Below, in pieces: positions 55,880-64,000 of a DNA stretch of 64,000 nucleotides. Each line of letters begins with the position of its first letter. Within the stretch, counting starts at the first letter, position 1. The notes beneath the pieces are model-generated. The model saw only the letters and a program-made list of their open reading frames with translations. It did no database searches and was not told the DNA's origin. The position numbers and the translations under genes were made by a program. Source of the DNA: Bryoerythrophyllum caledonicum. Taxonomy: Eukaryota; Streptophyta; Bryopsida; Pottiales; Pottiaceae. The stretch covers positions 23,508,462 through 23,572,461 of the forward strand of contig OZ020517.1 in NCBI GenBank assembly GCA_963971425.1, written 5' to 3'.

Positions 55880-57235
55880 ATGAGTTTCAATTTGTTCGGG
55901 AAGCGGAAGACTCCCGCAGGTATGAGTTCTGGGGTTTGGGGACCTGTTTTGGTGGTGAAACCCTAATTCGGGAGTTTTTGAGGTTTTTTTGCGATTTGGC
56001 AGAGCTCCTGCGGGAGAATAAGCGTGCGCTCGACAAGTCGATTCGCGAGATAGAGCGGGAGCGACAGAATTTGCAGAACCAGGAGAAGAAGCTGATCACG
56101 GAAATTAAAAAGACGGCCAAACAAGGCCAGATGGTGAGATTTCAATTCTCATAGCTCATCACCAGAGAGGCTAAAAATCTGCAATTCTGTTTATGAAAGT
56201 GGCTCCTGCAATAACATTTGCATGTATTAAGGGCTTTACATGTGTTAAGTATACTACATGTATTAACATTTGGACATCAGGGCGCAGTGAAAATGATGGC
56301 GAAGGATCTAATTCGGACCAGACATCAGATCACGAAGTTTTACGGGCTTAAATCTCAGCTGCAAGGCATCTCGCTGCGGATTCAGGTCGGTGATCATGTT
56401 GTATTGGGAAATTAGGGTTTCAGGTGTAAGAAGAATATGAGGTTATGTTTTCCGAGGGTTTGGGGTTTAACCTTATGCTCATGGTTGTACTCCTTCCATG
56501 AGACAGACGTTGAAGTCGACTCAGGCCATGGGAGAAGCGATGAAGGGCGTCACGAAGGCGATGGGGCAAATGAACAGGCAGCTCAATTTACCAGCCCTGC
56601 AGAAGATCATGCAAGAATTTGAGAAGCAAAACGAGAAAATGGAGATGACGACGGAGGTCATGGGTGATGCGATTGATGATGCTTTGGAGGGAGATGAAGA
56701 AGAGGAGGAGACGGATGAGCTTGTGAGCCAAGTGCTTGATGAGATTGGCGTTGATCTAGACTCTCAGGTAAAAACCTGTTTACAACCTTGGGTTTTGTGC
56801 AATGCTACTTTATCAATTATTTTCTTTGATTTTGAATAATTACAATCAGCTTCTCAATTAGTCTAATATCAGCTCAAAGGAAAGAAAGGTAGCTAATTTT
56901 CATGCAAACTCTTTCTTCACTCTCAAAGTCGGCTTTGACTTGGGTTTACAGACCACCAAGCTCTTCTATTGAGCTAATACCTATTCAGAGGGAGGAAAGA
57001 GTATTCAAAAGAGGGGGATTCCTACTGACTTTACAAATAACTCTATTGATTGTGCCTTTTTTATATTACTCACATTGTGTGGGCTTTTCAGATGATGAAT
57101 GCTCCAGCTCATGCCACAGCAGCTCCTGCTCAAGCGACGCCGTCGAAAGTTGCGCAGCCTCAGGGAGCAGCAGCGGATGACGGAGGAATCGACAGCGATC
57201 TGCAGGCTCGTCTTGACAATTTGCGCAAAATGTAG
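55880..57235 (+). CDS. VPS2: ESCRT-III subunit VPS2 (CHMP2A-like), five exons
   Basis: Exons at 55880-55919, 56003-56133, 56281-56385, 56507-56767 and 57092-57235 join to 226 residues. All four introns are GT-AG (83, 147, 121 and 324 bp). The protein opens MSFNLFGKRKTPAELLRENK and follows plant VPS2.1 through IREIERERQ, KKTAKQGQMGAVKMMAKDLI, QSTQ-type TLKSTQAMGEAMKGVTKAMG and the acidic GDEEEEETDELV. It ends in the MIM1 motif DSDLQARLDNLRKM, which binds the MIT domain of the VPS4 ATPase. VPS2 acts on endosomal membranes, capping ESCRT-III filaments in multivesicular-body sorting and membrane scission. The basic N-terminal helices bind membrane and filament partners; the acidic tail is autoinhibitory. 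The length matches the family (about 225). The Ala/Pro-rich stretch before MIM1 is the only variable part. It appears intact. Confidence 0.97.
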
Positions 57236-58284
57236 TTGGTCCAATCTACGCATTATTCTTCTCTTGAAAATAACGGTTTGTGAGATAGGTGACGACCCAT
57301 GTTGCAAGCAAAACACTTTTAGCGTTGTTAATATTGTTCACTGTATAATAGGGGCACTATTTTTGACTGGTGTCATTGCGTTGTTTGAGGAGGAGATTGA
57401 TTCTCCAAAAGAGATAAACGTATGTTTTGCACTCATTCATTACTTGGTAAGCGTTTCAAGTTACGTAACGTTTCAGTCAGAGGTTAAAGCTTCGAGCAGG
57501 TAACGTTGTTGTTGCCCCTACATCCGCTGTGCGTCACTAGGTCTCTTGATTCAGTTTTTTTAGTTCAGCACTTAGTTGGTTGCCTCTCACCCCTTATTCA
57601 GCTTCCTAAGTTTTTACCTTTTCTCAATCTGTCCTGAAGAAACTGCCTGAATTTTGACCACTGTTCTAGAAGAGGCTTCATAGAGAACTCTGCCGAAGGA
57701 GTCCTGGAGAAACGAACAAGATAGTGAGATGCGGTTGAACAATGACGTTACCAAGGTACGTACACAATCTCTTCACATCGAGTGCTAGGCTCTCTCTGAA
57801 GAATGCTTCACAACATCGGGTGTTAATTGCTAAATGAGCTAAAGTGTGTACATAGAGAAAGTAAGTTGTTTATAATTGTTTTTCAGCAAAAACGTCTGCG
57901 TTACTCCTTCACTTGTCCCCTTGCTCCCCGACATAGACAAATCATCTTTACACGTCACTTTGGTGGTTTGCCCAAGGAAATTATTGCTAATAAAGCATAA
58001 AGAGTCACCTACCGGTCAGTCTGACAATCAGTTTTTAATATCCATTGCAGAGTTGTGTGCATTCACTTGGTCAAAGCTTGGTCAGATGATAGGTGCAGGG
58101 AGTGGAGGACTTGTGCACCTACTCTGGTCGAGAACAGGGAGTTTTTTCGGGGAGAAGATAAATACGTTCATTCTTGGGAGTCACACCGTTTGCTCGTTCA
58201 CTCACTGATTGATCTTGGACGTTTTAAGGGCGCCAGGTTTGACAGGAGCCGGGAGCAAGACCATTCAACACACTTTGCATCTGA
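57236..58284. other. VPS2 downstream region
   Basis: Contains the presumed 3' UTR. No further gene recognised. Frames near 57876-58208 show no family resemblance. Confidence 0.4.
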
Positions 58285-58422
58285 GGGGCGGTTTACACTA
58301 CGGACCAAGAACTCGTCCCATGCACCTCTAAAATCTGTGATTGGCTCCATCAATTCGATTGGCCAATCATAGATTTTAGAGGTGCATGGGATGAGTTCTT
58401 GGTCTGTAGTGTAAACCGCCCC
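58285..58422. mobile_element. Snapback (fold-back) MITE, 138 bp
   Basis: GGGGCGGTTTACACTACGGA on the left pairs with the right half almost base for base, leaving a loop of about five bases (near 58351). The ends are GGGGCGG...CCGCCCC. The flanking CTGA and TAAG suggest at most a degenerate 3-bp duplication. The arms are about 93% complementary. PIF/Harbinger- or hAT-type origin is possible but not shown. Confidence 0.8.
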
Positions 58423-58547
58423 TAAGGTAACCCTGGTAACCAACCAAAACCCATAACCGACATATATAACTATAGAATTGGGATAAGGTAAGCCTCCCCA
58501 TAACCAACAAAAGCCCATAGCCAACGTCTATAAAATTGGCGTATATC

Positions 58548-59135
58548 CAACCCTCTTCCATCCCATTACCACCAACTAAGCTCCAAATGTAGGTTTGCTA
58601 TTAGTCAAGACCCTTACTTTTGGTCGTTGGTTATGGGGGGTACCTACTGTTGGCCACCCACTAAACATGGATGCACAATTTGAAAATTCATAACTATTTC
58701 AGTTTTCATCAAAAAAAAATGAAATCACTTGGGTTGGAATTGTAATTCTATTGGCTATCACTCAAAAATAATAGTATAATTATCGCCTCTCTCCATATAT
58801 GCACATTCCTTAACTTGTCGGTTTTAGGGAGGCTTATCTTATATCCTACCCACTTCCATCCCATACCACCCATTCAATTCCAAATAAATGTTTGCTATTG
58901 GTGAGGACCCCTTGAATTTCGTCGGTGCTTATGGGGGTACCTATTGGCAGCCATCGGATAAACACGACAACACACTTTGAAAATTCCTAACTAATTCATG
59001 TTTCATTAACAAATTATGAAATCGCTTGGGTTGAATTTGTGATTCTGTTGCTATCATCAAAAAATAAATGTACAACTCATTCCTCTCTCTATATGTGCAC
59101 ATTGTTTAACTTGTCGGTTGTCGGGGGTACCTTAT
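58548..59135 (+). repeat. Diverged tandem duplication, unit about 296 bp
   Basis: CTTCCATCCCAT at 58555 and 58851 begin two similar units. Both carry GGTACCTA, TTTGAAAATTC, AAATCRCTTGGGTTG, CCTCTCT and AACTTGTCGGTT in order. Spacing is about 296 bp. No coding content. Confidence 0.8.
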
Positions 59136-59636
59136 ATCAGAGCCTTCGGAGCTGGTGCACCATAGAAACTCATGCTCTTTAGGCCATATCAGAAAGGGAG
59201 GGATACAAGACGTGAGCTAAGGTAGAGGCACCCAATTTCGATCGGCCACCCAATTCAGATTAGTTGAGTATGCATGGAATGGTGCATGAAAATGGAAAAT
59301 GCATGACATGGTGCATGAAGCGACTTAAAACCAATACCTCAACATCTGAAAACTCCAGTCATTATCGGCATTGGGTCATGAAGTGTGCAATTTTGGGTTG
59401 CTCCACCTCAATTGAACTCTCATTAGTGGCCTTGCCTCAAAAGTTGAACAAGGTTGATTGGCATTGGATACCTCCATGAGTTGGTTATCCATTGCATGTC
59501 TTCTCTCATTTTACTTACTCTCATTTATTGGCATTGGGCAGAGGAGGGCACCAAATCTCACCTACTCTATAGTTTGATTATGGGCTCTGGTGGTTTTTGG
59601 GCTTCTAAATTCTATATCAACTGCAAATCTTTGAGA
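59136..59636. other. unannotated spacer
   Basis: No gene seen. Short plus-strand frames (59264-59479, 59454-59678) show no recognisable family. Confidence 0.35.
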
Positions 59637-60573
59637 TTAACCCCTAAATTTCCAAGAGTCCTCTCGGGGGGACTCTAGAAGGTTTGGGCATGTTCCTATG
59701 GTGTAATTTTCTAATAATTTTTTTTGATATATTTAATGTAGATGGAAATTACTAAAAGCTTTGTGTGAGTCCAATTTTTTCCTAAATCCGACATTTAATG
59801 AAAAAGTTATAGGGTTTTGAATTTCAAATGGGGAGAGCGGGCAGGTTGAGCAACTCCAAAAACTTTTGCTATGACACTATTGAATGTGAGATTTTTAGTA
59901 CTAGCTAATAATATGATTTCCTTTAATATTTCCAAAAAAATCTCTTGTCTCTAGTGAAAAAAACCATATAAATCAAAGTCAAACATTTTCACACATTGTT
60001 AGGCAAGGTACCAAAAAAACTTCTTCTTTTCCACAAAAAACTTCAAGATCATCATATTTTTTACTTTTTATTTTTCTGGCACCATTATGTGGTGTAAACC
60101 TTCTTGTTGACCATTTAGATTCTCATTCTAAAACATACTAAGTTCACAAAAAAAATAACGCAAATTGACAATTTTTGAACCTCCACTCCTTGCACAATTT
60201 TTTGAATATGCTACACCCTTTTTTTACGTCTTAAAATTGGAATACAAAGAACTTCTATCATGCTTAATATGATGGAAATGAATTTAGACCTTGTGTAGTG
60301 CAAAAATTTGACACCAAGTGAAGTCAAAGTCCGCTCATCCACGAAGCGCAGGGAAGAAAATGGACCCTTTTCTCCAGTTCAAACACTATAGTATTACAAT
60401 CCGTGCGGTCAAAGTTATGAATTTTTTTCGTAAGTTAATCAATAAGTCTCAATTGAGATCCTATGGTTAAACTAGAAGTAAAAGTTTTTGGTTTTCGTAC
60501 TTAATCATTGCACTAAAACAAGCAATTTTGAAGTGTTTTTGGTGTGAAACTGTCAAAGAAATTTAGGGGTTAA
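59637..60573. mobile_element. piggyBac-like MITE with TTAA ends, 0.94 kb
   Basis: TTAA at 59637-59640 and 60570-60573. The ends are CCCCTAAATTTC and its inverted copy GAAATTTAGGGG. It shares internal strings with 45110-45600 (inverted) and with the 35-850 element (CCGTGCGGTCAAA near 60395). No transposase. Confidence 0.65.
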
Positions 60574-61460
60574 ATTTGAAAAAGTATTTGTTGAGTTTCA
60601 TTCCTAACTCCGCATCTTTCTAGATAAATATTTTTGACATACAATGTCATTCGAGTCCCCAACTGGCTTAAGTGATCGGAATTGGGTGGCTCTACCTTAG
60701 CTGCTGCTCATGTGACCCACTTGGAAGGATATACTTGTGGGATTTGGAAGCGTAAACATAAAGGGCAGCCTCTCCTTCCAAGGAAACTGCACACTACATA
60801 GTGTTCAAAAGGACCCTATGGGAGTGATTATGGTAACCCGATAAAGCTGCACAACATGACAGCACTCAATCTGTAGATATCACATGAATTAGTGAAGATT
60901 CTGCCCTCTAACTAATCACTGAATTAGTGAAGATTTGCGGTCTCCCAAAAACCCGCCCGGAGTAGAGTAGGCGGTGCGGCAAGTGCCTTGTTCAAAAGCC
61001 ATCCTATGGCCATTGCAGTAGCCATGTCCCTAGTCATGTCCCCTGCAAGGTTTCCAAATCATCACTCACGAGGGTTCTGTTGAGGATTTTACATTTTGTA
61101 GCTGGAGAAACCTCCTCCATTCTCCATTCTTATGCTGGCATATCTTTGGTATAATTGAGTTGTCTATTTCCACCGAAAGTTGGAGAAGGGACAAAGTGAT
61201 TAAGTGAGGCACTATGCCTTTTATCTCTACCTTTGTGATCGATTTTCTGCTACAAGTCATCTTTGGTAGCTGAATTTGAGCACGAGGGAAACACAATGAG
61301 ATTAATTCAATGCAGTCGTGTTTGGTGGCGTACTCTTCTTACTTTCAGTATTCAACTTCTACTCTACCGCTACAGTTGAGCACAAGAAGGGAAAGGTGAA
61401 ACAAAACAAGAAGGAATACTCCAATATCCTCCGGAGATCTCTCGTCTTTCTTCTCCCTTT
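60574..61460. other. unannotated spacer
   Basis: No gene or element recognised. Confidence 0.35.
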
Positions 61461-62640
61461 CCTGGCATGCTCTCCCACTACTGCACTGTGGAACTAGGTA
61501 CAACCACTACTTACTGTGATGGCGGAGGACTCGATGCCATGCACTCCTCCTTTTTCTTCACAGCTTTTGTCTGTGGCAGGACAACGGTGGATCCAACGTC
61601 CACGCGCGTGGTCTGGCCTGGCAACGAGGTCACGTTCCTTTATGTTGATCCCCCGAACTCATCTTGTCTCCAAGTGATTCACGATGTGAAGGCAGCAGCT
61701 GCTCGGGGCCGGTGTCGAGCGTGGCGTCGGTGCTGGCGAGGTGCGCGCGCAGGGTGGCCGCAGCGACAGAATGAAGCAATGGGCCAAGCAGAAGCCTGTG
61801 GAGATCCACCCCGAGCCGCACCTCTTCTCGCACGAGTTTCTGGAGAGCAACACCGGTATGGATCCTGTTTGGTAGTACTCCACCTTCTAGAATTGACCAA
61901 TAGGTGTCATTATGTTTCCATTCTTTTGCAGACCAGTACTTGTAGAAGAAAACGGATGTTACATTTTCCAATACCATTTCGAGGTCAGAGTCGATCATGT
62001 TATGGAGTTGTCCCATTGTTGCGTAGAGATCTTTTCAAAGGTTAGGAGTTAGATGGTGAGAGTTTGGGTATGAGTTGCATGCGCGTTGGAAATTTTATTT
62101 TAAGGACCCGTCCAAATTACTGGACGTAGATGTAAACAAAGCCTTGAGTGTTGTGTAATCTTACCATATGGGAGCCAAGAAACACCATCGATGCCTATGG
62201 CTTAACTTCCAACTCATATATCTACTATGTTACGTGAGATTGAGATGTTACGTAAGGTGGCAGACTGGAGGAGAACTCATGTCATATATGATGGTTTTCA
62301 GGTGGCAGGTTTGGAACTGTGAACCACTTAGGTACCTCTACCTTACATCAGCTCTTGATATCATTTGGGTACATGTGCAGGTACATGTGCAGGTACATGT
62401 GCAGGCACAGCAGGAAGAAGGTGGGAAGACTTCGGCGTTCTTTGTGCCCTTCATCGGAGCGGGACCCATCTCTATGTGGAGTTGGAGAAGCTGGCTGCGA
62501 ACTGAAGAGGACATATCCAACATGTCAGCTCAGGTTTTGATGATCTCCCTGCAATGCACTCTCGACTGCTTCCGGCAGATAGAGTTTAAAAGAGGTTTGC
62601 AAAGAAGTAGAAACGAGCTGGAAGTAGTAGAAATCTAGTG
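61461..62640. other. Locally GC-rich region, possible exon remnants of an unidentified gene
   Basis: 61680-61850 is distinctly GC-rich compared with the surrounding DNA. A plus-strand frame gives MKQWAKQKPVEIHPEPHLFS and then LESNTG before a GTATGG donor-like site. At 62400-62560 another plus-strand frame gives HRSGTHLYVELEKLAAN followed by a stop and SSGFDDLPAMHSRLL. These look more gene-like than the long frames at 61467-62045 or 62168-62638, but no family could be named. It may be a decayed host gene or captured gene fragment. Confidence 0.3.
62374..62410 (+). repeat. Tandem GTACATGTGCAG x3
   Basis: Three near-perfect 12-bp units. Each holds the palindrome GTACATGT. Confidence 0.85.
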
Positions 62641-63249
62641 TCCCATTGACCTCCAGACAATGCTTCCAACTTCATGGAGTAGAGGTGGAGGAGTGTAGAA
62701 AGTGGAAAAACAGGAGCATGCAGGAAAATTAACTAGTTGTATACATGTGGTCTTGCCATTCAGTCGGTGTGTAACTTCATACTTTCATGTGAACCCGGAG
62801 CGTATATCCTATTTTGGATTTGACAATGTTCCAGAAGAGAATGAACGTCGCGATGCTTAATGATCACAAATCCTGATAGAGTACTGGAACATGATACGAC
62901 TTCCCAATCGTATAATCCTTTCCACCAACTCAGTCAATATTTCGGACAAAGTAACATCACACATGGTACACGAAGAAATCTTCAACACAAACCGACCATG
63001 ATCTCTTCTAATCTACATCTAAAGGTAGCTTGTAGCTAGTAGATGTGTCCTCAAACATTTGCAGTCCTAGTCTCAGGCTGCAGTTTGGCAATGTACAGCT
63101 CTGGAATCAAGACTCCCTCTATACAATGGAGTCAAAGGTGAGCTAGTGAATCCAGAGGAAGAAAAAAGGAACTATGGAACACGACTAATCTGCAAGCTGC
63201 ATGAGAAGGGGAACCATCTTCCAAGCTTGGGAAAAGTACATTAAATAGT
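62641..63249. other. Spacer holding the presumed annexin 3' UTR
   Basis: No other gene seen. The annexin transcript on the minus strand should end in this interval; a polyadenylation site was not fixed. Confidence 0.4.
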
Positions 63250-64000
63250 CTACATCTGAAAGGAGCCCTGGGTGCTTGACCTGGGACTGTAGTATGAGAC
63301 GGAGCCATTCTGGGAGCCGTTTTGGGAACCATTGGACGGTGGGCGCGCCGCAGAGCCATTGGAGGTCCTGGGACTGTAAAAGGACGCCGACGCGTTGGAA
63401 GCCCTGGGGCTGTTCAATCCAAGGTCCCCTGGTCCGACAAGGGTGAGAAGGAGGTACCGGTAGTTCCCAGACGTGTCATTCGCAATCGTCTCCTCCAGAG
63501 TTCTCTTGCTTTCATTCGTGAACTCCAGCTTCACGTATTGCATGTCTACCTCGGCTCGCGTTGTGATGGCCCGGATCAATGCGTCGTCGTCTGTTCCTGC
63601 TTCTCCTAGCGCCGCACATAATTCCTGAAAAACAAAAACAAAACACTCCATTAACCCATCTCTGCAAAAACTACGGAAAGAAAAATAAAATCACCTGAAG
63701 TATGCATACAATCAGCTCTCGATTGATCTACTCCGAGGAATGAAAGGCCGCTAATTCATGGTTGATCTCATGCAAACTAGTTCCTCACATTCACGACAGC
63801 TATAACTTCCTCAACTTGAACTTAGAAGCTCTTCTATTGAGCTGGTAACTATTTGGAGTGAGGGAATAGTAAGCTAAACCAAGAGGAGGTGATTTTACAA
63901 ATAACTGCTGTATTTCGAGATCCTGTTTGCTGAAATATTACCTCGGCATAGAATTTTGCAGGCTGACGGAAACACATCACTGTATACCGCAATGCTTGTT
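63250..64000 (-). CDS. Annexin, 3' end (partial; continues beyond the window)
   Basis: Two exons on the minus strand: 64000-63942 (incomplete at the window edge) and 63624-63250, with a 317-bp GT-AG intron. The first gives QALRYTVMCFRQPAKFYAE, the second continues ELCAALGEAGTDDDALIRAI. These form the last annexin repeat: LGEAGTDDDALIRAITTRAE then VDMQYVKLEF and SGNYRYLLLTLVG. The GxxGTD loop is of the type-2 calcium-binding kind. Annexins bind acidic phospholipids in a calcium-dependent way and act at membranes. Plant annexins normally end soon after the SGNYRDFLLSLLG motif. This one adds about 55 residues rich in Ser, Asn, Gly and Pro, with three copies of an (F/Y)YSPR-like or SPR(A/T)SN motif. 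The stop is TAG at 63250-63252. The start is outside the window. Confidence 0.93.

Noticed and set aside
57876-58372. Overlapping plus-strand frames downstream of VPS2 as a gene
   Set aside because: They run into the snapback element and show no conserved motif.

Overview
This is a repeat-dense, intron-bearing nuclear segment from a eukaryote, most probably a streptophyte (a non-seed land plant or a charophyte alga). The two ordinary host genes point there: a five-exon ESCRT-III VPS2 gene whose product is plant-like from end to end (55880-57235), and the 3' end of a plant-type annexin (63250-64000, minus strand, running off the window). The species cannot be fixed from the sequence. Everything else that can be read is transposable-element DNA, mostly nested.

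Layout. 35-850 is a TTAA-flanked piggyBac-like MITE. 1345-2870 is a decayed LINE fragment. 5873-8677 is a nearly complete Tc1-type DD34E transposon with 577-bp inverted repeats. 8960-34854 is a four-layer nest: a TTAA element holds a TA-flanked pogo-like element (9033-34691), which holds LINE A (9323-34104, 15-bp target duplication), which holds LINE B in the opposite orientation (13188-25711, 11-bp target duplication). 35765-50640 is a second nest: old LINE fragment D holds LINE C (35809-42739, 10-bp duplication) and, further on, an LTR-type element (43184-50528, 5-bp duplication), which itself holds a 5.7-kb element with 32-bp inverted repeats (44440-50168). 51140-55355 is a decayed Helitron (HUH Rep plus PIF1-type helicase) carrying two short LINE-tail insertions and a pogo-like MITE. 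58285-60573 holds a snapback element, a tandem duplication and another TTAA MITE.

The notable system is the LINE family. LINE B is 12.5 kb and nearly intact: an uninterrupted 543-codon ORF1, then an ORF2 of about 2,694 codons with only two nonsense codons. ORF1 stop and ORF2 start overlap in ATGTGA, and LINE A has the same arrangement. Read in order, ORF2 carries a low-complexity leader, a 2A-type ribosome-skipping motif (GDIETNPGP), an APE endonuclease, a reverse transcriptase (YADD), a chromodomain-like segment, an unidentified conserved domain, an RNase H, a Cys/His cluster, and a C-terminal domain that looks like a PD-(D/E)XK nuclease. If that last reading holds, this is a dual-endonuclease LINE with RNase H, 2A and chromodomain modules. 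All family members end in a shared ~110-140 bp double-hairpin module with a (TTC)n tail instead of poly(A), and that module also occurs alone with its own target duplications.

No tRNA, rRNA, CRISPR array or prokaryotic operon was seen. Positions of old element edges are approximate unless a target duplication is given.
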